This document shows positions 17,572 to 25,899 of a stretch of DNA of 64,000 bases, piece by piece. The DNA is taken from the NCBI RefSeq assembly GCF_017163705.1, contig NZ_JAFIWB010000012.1, forward strand, positions 1-64,000, read 5' to 3'. The stretch comes from Xanthomonas bonasiae (GTDB taxonomy: Bacteria > Pseudomonadota > Gammaproteobacteria > Xanthomonadales > Xanthomonadaceae). Numbering within the stretch: the stretch's first letter is position 1; each line of letters starts with the position of its first letter. Below the pieces are notes generated by a model that was given only the letters and a program-made list of their open reading frames with translations, was not told the origin of the DNA and ran no database searches. The position numbers were made by a program, and so were the translations under genes.

Positions 17572-19635
17572 TCATGCCGCCCTGACCGCCGCGTAGCCGT
17601 CGAAGGTCATGCTGGCCGACGCGCGGCCCTGGGTCAGCGAACGCAACGCGGTGGTGTAGGCCTGCAGTTGCGCCAGCGGCGCCTGCGCGACCACGTCGGC
17701 GCGGGTGCCGCGCTCGGCGATCGCCACGACGCGCCCCTCGCGCCGCTGCAGATCGCCGAGCACGTCGCCGACGCTGGCGGCCGGGGTATCGATCGCCAAC
17801 GCCATCACCGGCTCCAGCAGCAGCGTGCCGGCCTGCGCCAGCGCCGCCTTCACCGCGTCCGACGCCGCACGCTGGAACGCCAGGTCCGACGAATCCACCG
17901 CATGCGCCTGGCCATCGACCAGCACCACCTCCACGCCGACCACCGGGTAGCCGCGCGGACCTTGCGCCAATACCGCGCGCACGCCCTTCTCGGTCGCGGC
18001 GACGAACGCCTTCGGCACCACGCCGCCACGGCTGCGGTCGGCGAAGACCACCTCGCCGTCCGCACGCGGCACCAGGTCCAGCACCACCTGCGCGAACTGG
18101 CCATGGCCGCCGTTCTGCTTGGACAGCCGCCCGACCACGCCCAGCGCCGCGGCGCGCAGCGTTTCCTGGTAGGCCACGCGCGGCGCACCGGTGCGCACGT
18201 CCACCTGCCACTCGCTGCGCAGGCGCTCCACCATCACCTCCAGGTGCAGCTCGCCCATGCCCCAGACCAGGGTTTCGCCGGTCTCGGCATCGCTGTCGAC
18301 GCGGAACGAGGGATCTTCCTGCGCCAGCCGCGCCAATCCCTGCCCCATCCGCACCAGCTCCGCGGCATTGGCCGCGCCCAGCCGCCACGCCAGCACCGGC
18401 GGCTGCGTGCGGATGCTTTCCAGCACCCAGCGCGCATCGCCGCCGCTGAGCGTCTCGCCGCTGGCCGCCTCCTTCCAGCCGAGGATGGCCACGATCTCGC
18501 CGGCGCAGGCCTGCGCCACGTCGTGGGTGCGCTGCGCCTGCACCACCGCCAGCCGCCCGACCCGGCGCAGACGCCGCGCCTGCGACGTCCACACCATGTC
18601 GCCGACGCGCAAGGTGCCCGCATACACGCGCACGAACGCCAGCGGCCCCTGTGCGGTATGCGCGACCTTGAACACCAGCGCCGCCAACGGGCCGGACGGA
18701 TCCGGCGCCAGCTGCGCGGCGAGCGCCATGTCCGTGCCGCCGACGTCGTCCGCGTCGCGCGTCGCCGGCACCGGCGGGCGGTCCAGCGGCGACGGCAGCC
18801 AGTCGACGATCGCGTCCAGCAGCGGCTCGATGCCCTTGCTCTTGAATGCCGAGCCGGCCAGCACCGGCACGCCGGCGCCGGCCAGGGTGGCGCGGCGCAG
18901 CGCGGCGCGCAGCGCGTCGTCGTCGATCGCACGTTCTTCCAGATAGGCCTGCGCCAGCGCGTCGTCGTGCTCGGCCACTGCGGCGACCAGCCGTTCGCGC
19001 GCCTCGGCGAACGCAGCGGCATCGTCCGTGTTCCATGCACGCGCGGCCATGCGTCCGTCGCCGTCCCACCCCAGCACGCGGCGGCCGACCAGGTCGACCC
19101 AGCCGTCGAAGCCGGAATCGCCCGGCAGCGGCACGCCGACCGCCCACACCGTGGCGTCGAGCTTGCTGCGCAGCTGCGCCAGCACGCCCTCGAACGAGGC
19201 GCCGGCGCGGTCCATCTTGTTGACGAACGCGACCAGCGGCACGCCGTGCCGGCGCGCCTGGCGCCACACGGTTTCCGATTGCGGCTGCACGCCGTCGACC
19301 GCGGAGAACACCGCGACCGCGCCGTCGAGCACGCGCAGCGAGCGTTCCACCTCGATCGCGAAATCGATGTGCCCGGGAGTGTCGATCAGGGTGAGCCGAT
19401 GCGCCGGCTGCCCGCGCGGCGCCCACTGCGCCTGCACCGCGGCCGCGCCGATGGTGATGCCGCGGGCGCGTTCGATGTCGGAGAAGTCGGTGGTGGCGGC
19501 GCCGTCGTGGACTTCGCCGACGCGATGGATCGCGCCGGTGACCCACAACAGGCGTTCGGTGAGGGTGGTCTTGCCGGCGTCGATGTGGGCGATGATGCCG
19601 AGGTTGCGCCAGCGGGAAAGGGTTTGGGTGTTCAT
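17572..19635 (-). CDS. elongation factor G paralogue (FusA2-type translational GTPase)
   Basis: 687 aa. ATG at 19635 opens directly into MNTQTLSRWRNLGIIAHIDAGKTTLTERLL. GTPase motifs: G1 AHIDAGKTT, ARGITIGAAA (switch I), G3 DTPGHIDF, G4 NKMDRAGA. Domains II to V follow, with QTPVIAWRLG-like and WGMGELHLEVMVERL segments, ending MTFDGYAAVRAA. EF-G promotes translocation or ribosome recycling. Its isolated place, away from the str operon (rpsL-rpsG-fusA-tuf), points to a second copy. Unusually, a 9-codon leader ORF and hairpins precede it, as for ribosome-protection or antibiotic-responsive genes. Whether it is an EF-G2, EF-G-like stress factor or a TetM-like protein cannot be settled here. Confidence 0.88.
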   Translation of the reverse strand: MNTQTLSRWRNLGIIAHIDAGKTTLTERLLWVTGAIHRVGEVHDGAATTDFSDIERARGITIGAAAVQAQWAPRGQPAHRLTLIDTPGHIDFAIEVERSLRVLDGAVAVFSAVDGVQPQSETVWRQARRHGVPLVAFVNKMDRAGASFEGVLAQLRSKLDATVWAVGVPLPGDSGFDGWVDLVGRRVLGWDGDGRMAARAWNTDDAAAFAEARERLVAAVAEHDDALAQAYLEERAIDDDALRAALRRATLAGAGVPVLAGSAFKSKGIEPLLDAIVDWLPSPLDRPPVPATRDADDVGGTDMALAAQLAPDPSGPLAALVFKVAHTAQGPLAFVRVYAGTLRVGDMVWTSQARRLRRVGRLAVVQAQRTHDVAQACAGEIVAILGWKEAASGETLSGGDARWVLESIRTQPPVLAWRLGAANAAELVRMGQGLARLAQEDPSFRVDSDAETGETLVWGMGELHLEVMVERLRSEWQVDVRTGAPRVAYQETLRAAALGVVGRLSKQNGGHGQFAQVVLDLVPRADGEVVFADRSRGGVVPKAFVAATEKGVRAVLAQGPRGYPVVGVEVVLVDGQAHAVDSSDLAFQRAASDAVKAALAQAGTLLLEPVMALAIDTPAASVGDVLGDLQRREGRVVAIAERGTRADVVAQAPLAQLQAYTTALRSLTQGRASASMTFDGYAAVRAA

Positions 19636-19664
19636 AGAATGGATTCCAGTGCCAACACGGGGAG

Positions 19665-19698
19665 GCCGCATGCCCCGGTTGGCGCGTGGGCATGCGGC
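19665..19698 (-). promoter_or_regulatory. stem-loop between leader ORF and EF-G paralogue
   Basis: A perfect 11-bp inverted repeat (GCCGCATGCCC / GGGCATGCGGC) with a 12-nt loop begins at the last base of the leader stop codon and ends 29 bp before the GTPase start. A ribosome paused on the leader would disturb its formation. Its role is inferred from position only. Confidence 0.55.
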
Positions 19699-19727
19699 TA
19701 GGTTTCGGGTTCGGCGGCGTGGTGCAT
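19698..19727 (-). CDS. 9-residue leader peptide upstream of the EF-G paralogue
   Basis: ATG at 19727 is followed by eight codons and TAG, encoding MHHAAEPET. A strong ribosome site, AAGGAG, lies eight bases before the start, better than that of the GTPase gene itself. The stop abuts the 11-bp stem-loop. The two adjacent His codons and the acidic, proline-containing end (EPE) could allow pausing. It has the layout of translation- or transcription-attenuation leaders, but no experiment or homologue is known to me. Confidence 0.45.
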   Translation of the reverse strand: MHHAAEPET

Positions 19728-19779
19728 GGCACGTTCTCCTTCGCGTCGGTTCGGTGAAGTGGAAAGCTGAAAAAAGGCA

Positions 19780-19804
19780 ATAAAAAAGCACCCATCGGGT
19801 GCTT
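19780..19804 (-). terminator. intrinsic terminator/attenuator upstream of the leader ORF
   Basis: On the minus strand the stem AAGCACCC / GGGTGCTT (3-nt loop) runs into TTTTTTATT. It lies 275 bp after the dipeptidase stop and about 53 bp before the leader ATG. It could simply end dipeptidase transcription, or attenuate transcription into the leader if the promoter lies upstream. There is little room for a promoter between it and the leader. The 274 bp from here to the dipeptidase stop (19805-20078) hold no convincing gene. Confidence 0.75.
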
Positions 19805-20078
19805 GTCTGCGGCGGATCGGCGGCGGCGGAGCGCTACGGCTCGGCTCGTTCCATCCCGTCAGGCAGGCGCACCCGGCCCGCGCTGGCGCGCAGGGCGTTG
19901 GTCGGCAATATCAGTAGCGGTGCGTGCGGCATGGGATGGCGGACGATACGGTGAATGAGGGCGCAAGTCTGGACCTGCGCCGTAGCCGGGTCAATGCGCT
20001 GGGCGCATCGCCGCTGGAACAGTCCGGCGCGGCGCATGCAACGGCGCGGCACACCGGCGCACGCGATCTGGGCGTGCC

Positions 20079-21242
20079 TCAGGCCGCCCAGATCTCGCCG
20101 AACACCCGATCGAAGTTCAACCCCAGCACTTTCTCGGTCACCCGCGCGCCGTAACCATGGCGCAGCAGGCCGTCGGCGACGCGTTCGAGCTTGCGCACGC
20201 TGTTGACGTCGGGCAGGTACGGGGTGCGGTTCTCGCCGGGCGCACCGACGCCGTCGCGGCGGCGTTGCTGCATCTGCTCGTCCAGCTCGCGCATGTCCTG
20301 TTCGGTGACCGGAAAGAACAGCGAATCGGTGCCGATGCCGACGTGGTCCTCGCCGCACACGTCCAGCGCATGCCGCATGTGCCGCAGATAATCGGCCAGC
20401 TGCGGCTGGCGGCTGTCCTCGGTCAGGAACGGCAGCATGTAGATGCCCATCACCCCGCCCTTGTCGGCGAGCGCGCGCATGTCGCGGTCGAGCTTGTTGC
20501 GCGGATGCGCGAACACCGCGCTGCAGCCGGCATGGGTGAACACCGGCGGACGCTGCGACAGCGCGATACCGTCGCGGGTGGTCTGCGCGTTGGCATGGCT
20601 CAGGTCCAGCGCCACGCCGAGCCGGTTCATGCGCGCGATCGCCTCGCGCCCGAGCGCGGTGACGCCGCCGGCATCGCCGTCCAGGCAGCCGGTGCCGAAC
20701 GGCGAGGCGCGGTTGTAGGACAGCTGCATCACGCGCACGCCGAGCTGGCGGAACAGATCGATGCGCTCGGGCTTGTCCTCCAGCATGGCCGCCGATTCGA
20801 AGGAGAAGATCAGCGCGATCCGGCCCTCGCGCTTGGCCCGCTGCAGGTCGTCGTGCTGCAGCACTTTCAGGAAGTGCTGCGGATAGGTTTCGACCAGCGC
20901 CTGCGCCGCGGCGATGTCCTTCACCGCCGCTTCGAAGTCGCCGTCGGCATCGCCCAGCGTGGTCTTCAGCGCGGTCACGCCGGAATCGCGCAACTGGCGT
21001 ATGCGATCGGCGCTGTCGCCGTCGCCGGCCAACCGGCCGATCGAGGCCAGGGTGTTGGCGTCGAGCACCAGGGCGCGCCGATACAGCGCCTCGGCGTCGG
21101 TCGCGTGCGCACCCTGGTCGGCCGCGCCCTTCGCCGTCCCTGCCGCTGCGCCGCTTGCCGTCGCCGTACCCGGCAGCAGCCCCGCAAGCAGCGCGCTGCC
21201 GGAAAGGCCCAGCCATTGCCGCCGCGTCCATGCTTCGCTCAT
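20079..21242 (-). CDS. exported membrane dipeptidase, peptidase family M19
   Basis: 387 aa. ATG at 21242 is preferred: GAGAGGACG lies just upstream. The start carries a twin-arginine signal (TRRQWLGLSGSALLAGLL). The M19 TIM-barrel hydrolase signatures are visible: LVLDANTLAS (in place of the usual D-x-H), IALIFSFESAAML, VMQLSYNRASPFGTGC, ALDLSHANAQTT, VFTHAGCSAVFAHPRN (zinc His), and EDHVGIGTDSLFF. The family cleaves dipeptides, including D-containing ones, using a dinuclear zinc centre. The first metal motif departs from D-x-H: it reads LDANT, so activity needs checking. Confidence 0.85.
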   Translation of the reverse strand: MSEAWTRRQWLGLSGSALLAGLLPGTATASGAAAGTAKGAADQGAHATDAEALYRRALVLDANTLASIGRLAGDGDSADRIRQLRDSGVTALKTTLGDADGDFEAAVKDIAAAQALVETYPQHFLKVLQHDDLQRAKREGRIALIFSFESAAMLEDKPERIDLFRQLGVRVMQLSYNRASPFGTGCLDGDAGGVTALGREAIARMNRLGVALDLSHANAQTTRDGIALSQRPPVFTHAGCSAVFAHPRNKLDRDMRALADKGGVMGIYMLPFLTEDSRQPQLADYLRHMRHALDVCGEDHVGIGTDSLFFPVTEQDMRELDEQMQQRRRDGVGAPGENRTPYLPDVNSVRKLERVADGLLRHGYGARVTEKVLGLNFDRVFGEIWAA

Positions 21243-21486
21243 CGTCCTCTCCCCCACCGTATCAAGTGATGCCCCGCCCGTGGCCGTTGACGGCCGGGCG
21301 TGCCGCCCCGCATAGCACTGTATCCGGCGCGCGGCGGTCAGTGCCGAAAGTACCGTCGGCGGTTCGCTGCGACACCCGCGACGCCGCCCGGCCGCTCCGG
21401 CCGGCAGGCGGCGCAGGCGCCGGGCATGCGTGGCTTTCTCCGCGCCGCGCTCCTATCATCCGCCGACATATCAAGGATGCGTGCCA

Positions 21487-22755
21487 ATGACCACACCGCA
21501 GATGTCCGTCTATTTCTTTCTGCAGGCGGCGGCAATCCTCCTGATCTGCCGGCTGGTCGGCCTGTTGGCCAAGCGCGTGGGCCAGCCGCAGGTGGTGGGC
21601 GAAATGATCGCCGGCGTGGCGCTGGGGCCGTCATTGTTCGGCTGGCTGCTGCCGGACGTGCAGCAGGCGCTGTTCCCCAAGCAGACCCTGGACATGCTGT
21701 ACGTGTTCGCCCAGTTCGGCGTGGGCCTGTACATGTTCCTGGTCGGCACCGACTTCCGCGGCGACCATTTCCGCGCGCGCTACCGCAGCGCGATGAGCGT
21801 GTCGCTGGCCGGCATCGCGGTGCCGTTCGTGCTCGCGTTCCTGCTGGTGCCGTGGCTGCTGCACACCCCGGGCCTGTTCTCGGCCAAGGCCAAGACCCTG
21901 GAAGCCTCGCTGTTCCTGGGTGCGGCCATCGCCATCACCGCCTTCCCGATGCTGGCGCGGATCATCCACGAGCGCGGCCTCACCGGTAGTTCGCTGGGCA
22001 CCCTGGCGCTCACCGCCGGCGCGGTGGACGATGCCGCGGCCTGGTGCATCCTGGCCATCGTGCTGGCCAGTTTCGGCGGCAGCTGGAACAGCGCCTACCT
22101 GGCGATCGGCGGCGGCGTGGGCTACGCGCTGTTCATGCTGCTGGTCGGCCGCCATTGGCTGCGGCGCCTGGCCGATCACGTGCGTCCCGACCAGCCGCTC
22201 AGCGCCAGCGTGCTGGCGGTGGTGCTGATGCTGTTCTGCCTCAGCGCCTGGGCGATGGACGCGATCGGCATCCATGCGGTGTTCGGCGGCTTCCTGCTCG
22301 GCGCCTGCCTGCCCAAGGGTGCGCTGACCGAGAAGCTGCGCGAACAGCTGCAGCCGTTCGTGGTGGTGTTCCTGCTGCCGATGTTCTTCACCTTCTCCGG
22401 GCTCAAGACCCAGCTCAGCGTGCTCCTGGACCCGCAGATCCTGCTCGCCGCCGGCGCGATCCTGCTGGCTTCGTTCCTGGGCAAGGGCATCGCCTGCTGG
22501 GCCGCGGCGCGCGTCAGCGGCGAGAACAACCGCGACGCCATGGCGATCGGCGCGCTGATGAACGCACGCGGGCTGATGGAGCTGATCATCATCAACATCG
22601 GCTTGCAGGCCGGGGTCATCGAACAGGGCCTGTTCTCGATCCTGGTGCTGATGGCGATCGTGTCCACGCTGATGGCCACACCGCTGTTCAACTGGGTGAT
22701 GCGCCGCGCCGCCGCGCGCGAGGCGGCGCCGGCGGTGGCCGGCGGCAGGCTGTAG
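21487..22755 (+). CDS. CPA2-family cation/proton antiporter (KefB-type membrane domain)
   Basis: 422 aa, about 12 membrane segments, no C-terminal TrkA-N or TrkA-C domain. N-terminal LLAKRVGQPQVVGEMIAGVALGPSLFG is the family signature, and LTAGAVDDAAAWCILAI contains the DD pair of ion-binding carboxylates. The substrate is probably K+ or Na+ in exchange for H+. ATG at 21487 follows AAGGATG. It is a stand-alone gene, divergent from the dipeptidase. Confidence 0.88.
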   Translation: MTTPQMSVYFFLQAAAILLICRLVGLLAKRVGQPQVVGEMIAGVALGPSLFGWLLPDVQQALFPKQTLDMLYVFAQFGVGLYMFLVGTDFRGDHFRARYRSAMSVSLAGIAVPFVLAFLLVPWLLHTPGLFSAKAKTLEASLFLGAAIAITAFPMLARIIHERGLTGSSLGTLALTAGAVDDAAAWCILAIVLASFGGSWNSAYLAIGGGVGYALFMLLVGRHWLRRLADHVRPDQPLSASVLAVVLMLFCLSAWAMDAIGIHAVFGGFLLGACLPKGALTEKLREQLQPFVVVFLLPMFFTFSGLKTQLSVLLDPQILLAAGAILLASFLGKGIACWAAARVSGENNRDAMAIGALMNARGLMELIIINIGLQAGVIEQGLFSILVLMAIVSTLMATPLFNWVMRRAAAREAAPAVAGGRL

Positions 22756-22776
22756 CGCGCCGCCTGTCGTGCCGGT

Positions 22777-23709
22777 CTAGGCCGTGGGTACGCGCCACGA
22801 CTGCGGCAGGCACGCCACGATGTGCTCCTGAAAAGCGCGCACCTTCGCGGTGAAATCGCGGCGGTCGGCCACGCACAGGTAGAGCCGCATCGGTTCGGGC
22901 GCGGCGTTGACCGCGCCGGTGGCGTCGTACTCGAACAAGGCGCGCAACGCGCCACTTTGCAGGTAAGGCTGTGCCACGAACGCAGCCAACCGGGTGATGC
23001 CGCCGCCGGCCACGGCCATGCCGGCGAGCGCGTCGATGTCGTCGCCGACCAATGCCGGCGTCACTTCCGCGTCGAAGCGCAGCCCGTCGCGAACGAAGCC
23101 CCAGCGCAGGTAGCGGCCGTCCACCGGCCAGCGCAGCAGCAGGCAGGCGTGGTCCTTCAGGTGCTCCGGCGTCGTTGGCGTGCCGGCACGCGCCAGGTAG
23201 TCGGGCGCCGCACAGAACACGAACGGCACCGCGGCGATGCAGCGCGCGACCAGACCGTCCTGCAGCTGCGGCTCGATGCGGATGCTGACGTCCACGCCCT
23301 CCTGCGCATGGTCGACCCGGTGATCGGCGCTCAGCAGTTCGATCGACAGGCGCGGATGCCGCGCCGCCAGTGCCGGCAGCAGCGGCGCCAGCACGTGCCG
23401 GCCGAATGCGGCGGTGCTGGCCACGCGCAGCCGCCCTTCCGGTTCTGCCTGCGGATCGGCGACCGATTGCCGCGCACGCTCCAAATCCAGCTCGACCTGC
23501 CGCACCTGCTGCAGATACAGCGCGCCGCGCTCGGTCAGCGCCAGGCTGCGCGTGCTGCGATTGAGCAGGCGCACCCCCAGGTGCGCCTCCAGCCGCGCGA
23601 TGTTCTGGCTCACCGCTGCGGCGCTCACGCCCAGCGCCTTGGCGCCAGCGGCGATGCTGCCGGCCTCGGCGGTGTGGATGAAACTGCGGATGGACAGAAG
23701 AAGGTTCAC
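22777..23709 (-). CDS. LysR-family transcriptional regulator
   Basis: 310 aa. N-terminal winged helix-turn-helix (FIHTAEAGSIAAGAKALGVSAAAVSQNIARLEAHLGVRLLNRSTRSLALTERG is one continuous region at residues about 10-62) followed by a periplasmic-binding-like effector domain (GRLRVASTAAFGRHVLAPLLPALAARHP). It is divergent from the small DUF2798 gene 141 bp away, so that gene is the likely target. The gap includes an AT-richer T-N11-A-like stretch around 23730-23760. The effector is unknown. Confidence 0.88.
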   Translation of the reverse strand: MNLLLSIRSFIHTAEAGSIAAGAKALGVSAAAVSQNIARLEAHLGVRLLNRSTRSLALTERGALYLQQVRQVELDLERARQSVADPQAEPEGRLRVASTAAFGRHVLAPLLPALAARHPRLSIELLSADHRVDHAQEGVDVSIRIEPQLQDGLVARCIAAVPFVFCAAPDYLARAGTPTTPEHLKDHACLLLRWPVDGRYLRWGFVRDGLRFDAEVTPALVGDDIDALAGMAVAGGGITRLAAFVAQPYLQSGALRALFEYDATGAVNAAPEPMRLYLCVADRRDFTAKVRAFQEHIVACLPQSWRVPTA

Positions 23710-23850
23710 TGACGACAGCTATACGCGATGCATTCGTAAGTTGCAGTTTACAAAGTCGCAAGCCGCCCTCGCCTACTGGCGCCACGGAGCGCTTGCTAAC
23801 GTGCCGCCTCCCGAGCTGCCAGGCTCGCAACGACCATCGAGGCATCGCCC

Positions 23851-24117
23851 ATGCAGGATTTCGACATCGCCGCGCCACGCCGCCTGAAGCTGGGCGTGCG
23901 CGCCACGCCGTTCGTGTTCGCCTTCTACATGGCCACGATCATGGCCATGCTGATGTGCCTAGTGATTACCGCGGCCAATGCCGGGCTCGGCGAGGACTAT
24001 CTGCCGCGGGTGCTCGGGGCGTACCGGCTGGCGATGCCGACCGCGTTCTGCTGCATTCTGGTGGTGCGGCCGCTGGTGATGCGGCTGGTGGCGGCGACGG
24101 TGCATGCGCCGCGTTGA
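23851..24117 (+). CDS. DUF2798 small membrane protein
   Basis: 88 aa with two membrane helices (FVFAFYMATIMAMLMCLVITAAN and YRLAMPTAFCCILVVRPLVMRLV). The short length, paired helices and the VVRPLVMRLV end fit DUF2798, a family of unknown function often placed next to a LysR gene, as here. It probably forms a regulator-target pair with the divergent LysR gene. Confidence 0.75.
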   Translation: MQDFDIAAPRRLKLGVRATPFVFAFYMATIMAMLMCLVITAANAGLGEDYLPRVLGAYRLAMPTAFCCILVVRPLVMRLVAATVHAPR

Positions 24118-24192
24118 GCGGTTTTCGCGTGCCGTCTCCGCAGCAAGCGTGTCATGCAGCGCAACGGTGGCGATCGGTCTTACGGTGACATC

Positions 24193-24219
24193 CTGTCGCG
24201 GCTGAAGCCGCTCCTACAG
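24193..24219. repeat. single REP element
   Basis: CTGTCGCGGCTGAAGCCGCT followed by CCTACAG, one unpaired copy of the REP family, just past the 3' end of the DUF4261 gene. Confidence 0.85.
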
Positions 24220-24255
24220 CGGCGTGGCGTGCACGGATGCAAGAAAAGCGCCGGC

Positions 24256-24975
24256 TTACAGCGGCGTCAGCCGCCATAAGCCGTAGGGATTGGCGAACAG
24301 GTCGCCGGGCTGGAACTGGGTGCTGGGTTCGGCATCGATCCGATAGCGCGGCGCATCCTCCGCGACGGCGAAGGTGTGGCCCTCGCGTATCGGCGGCGCT
24401 TCGGTGAACAGATACCAGCTGAAGGTGTGCAGCAGCGCCACCGGATCGGGCGCGGCCTGCGCATCGACGATCGCGTCCTTCATGCCGAAGTGATGCATGC
24501 CGCAGGAATGGACCTGCTCGCCGGTAATGTTCAACACCTAGGCACGATGGGCGCTGCAATGCGTCAGGTCCGCGCACAGCTGGCGCCATGCCCCCGGGCC
24601 GTGCGCGACGCCGCTGCTCTCGACCTTCACTCCCAGGCCGCCTGCATCCAGCAGCGCCGCGGCGGCCAGCATCATCGCCTCGGCGCGCACCCTGGAACCG
24701 CCAGCGCCGATCAGGTACACGACCGAGGCATGCGCGTGGATGCGCGCCATCTCGTCGGAATCGAGCCAATGCGGCCCGGCGGCAGCGAACGCGGCCGCCA
24801 TGCGCGGGTCGCGCGGCTCGTATTCCAGTTCGAACGCGTCGCCGCTTTCCATGTGCAGCAGGACCCGTCCGGCAAACAGATAACCGCCGCTGTCGCGGAC
24901 GATACGCGCCAGCAGCTCCGAGCGATCCTGCCACGGACCGGGAATGCACAACACGATTTTCGGGGTTTCGATCAA
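24256..24975 (-). pseudogene. DUF4261 gene interrupted by an in-frame amber codon
   Basis: The frame from ATG 24975 encodes 145 residues (MIETPKIVLCIPGPW..., ending CSAHRA), then TAG at 24540-24538, then continues without shift as VLNITGEQVHSCGMHHFGMKD... to TGA at 24256. Both halves fit DUF4261, whose members carry a late GMHxFG motif, and together give a normal length of about 239 residues. A TAC or TAT to TAG change would explain it. The downstream part shows no other decay, so the mutation looks recent, or the base may be an error. Function of the family is unknown. Confidence 0.75.
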
Positions 24976-25072
24976 GATGGCGGCTCCTTGCCGTCAGGTG
25001 CCGGGCGCGCCCGACTGGAATGGCCGCCGCCGCAAAACCGGTGCGGCAGCGCTGGCAGGAGAAAAGCCGTGT

Positions 25073-25693
25073 TCAGGTGAGCGGCGTCATCACGCCCTTG
25101 CGGTAGGCCGGACGCTGTTGCAGGCGCGCATACCAGTCCTGCAGATGCGGCAGCGCAGGCCGTTCGATCGGCATCTCGAACCAGGCGTAGGCGAAGCTGC
25201 CCAGCGGGATGTCGCCCATCGCGAACTGCGCACCCGACAGCCAGGGCCGCTGCGCCAGCGCCGCATCGGCAATGCCCAGCAATTCGCCGGAACGCGCCAG
25301 CGCGGCAGCGATCCTGGCCTCGTCGCGCGCTTCTGGCGCGGTGCGCAGCGTGCCCCAGAACAGATCGCGGAATACCCCGGCGAAGCTCGAGGTGGTCCAG
25401 TCCATCCACTTGTCGCCGAGCGCGCGCTCGGCCGGGTCTTCGGGGTACAGCACGCCCGGCGCGTAGCGCGCGGCCAGGTAGCGCACGATGGCGTTGGATT
25501 CCCACAGCGCCAGGCCGTGGTCCTCGATCGCCGGCACCAGGCCGTTGGGATTCATCGCCCGGTAGTGCGGATCGTCGGTCCTGCCGAACGCGCCGCCGGC
25601 CTCGATCGATTCGTACGCCACACCGATTTCCTCGGCGCACCACAGCACCTTGCGCACGTTGCTCGAATTGTGTCGTCCCCAGATCTTCAGCAT
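25073..25693 (-). CDS. glutathione S-transferase family protein
   Basis: 206 aa from ATG at 25693 (AGGAG 8 bases upstream); the open frame continues upstream without GST sequence. Thioredoxin-like N-domain: MLKIWGRHNSSNVRKVLWCAEEIGV (the S-N-V pair at the glutathione site), MNPNGLVPAIED (cis-Pro) and LWESNAIVRYLAARY (E-S glutathione motif). The helical C-domain has the GDIPLGSFAYAWFEM N-capping region. GSTs conjugate or remove glutathione from electrophiles. It lies downstream of GH97 by 206 bp and is probably independent of the arabinose genes. Confidence 0.92.
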   Translation of the reverse strand: MLKIWGRHNSSNVRKVLWCAEEIGVAYESIEAGGAFGRTDDPHYRAMNPNGLVPAIEDHGLALWESNAIVRYLAARYAPGVLYPEDPAERALGDKWMDWTTSSFAGVFRDLFWGTLRTAPEARDEARIAAALARSGELLGIADAALAQRPWLSGAQFAMGDIPLGSFAYAWFEMPIERPALPHLQDWYARLQQRPAYRKGVMTPLT

Positions 25694-25899
25694 GGCAGCG
25701 CTCCTGTTGCGAGTGCCAATTCTATGCTCACACGCGTAGCGCAGGCCGATGCATGCGCTTGCGCCCGCTGCGACGCCAGCGCAACGGTGCAGATCCGGCC
25801 GCACCGACCGGCGCGGCGCGCAACAGCAGCGCCGCTTGCCACCGGCATCCCCAGGCGCGACTGCGACCACGCCTGCCGCTGCGCACGCCGCAGGCGCGC

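Noticed and set aside
17572-19635. EF-G paralogue as a tetracycline resistance (TetM/TetO) gene
   Set aside because: The leader layout is suggestive, but the sequence reads as EF-G-like and the family-specific loop of ribosome-protection proteins was not identified. Left as EF-G paralogue.
24538-24540. Amber codon as recoding (pyrrolysine or programmed readthrough)
   Set aside because: No pyrrolysine genes or readthrough context are visible. A point mutation or error is simpler.
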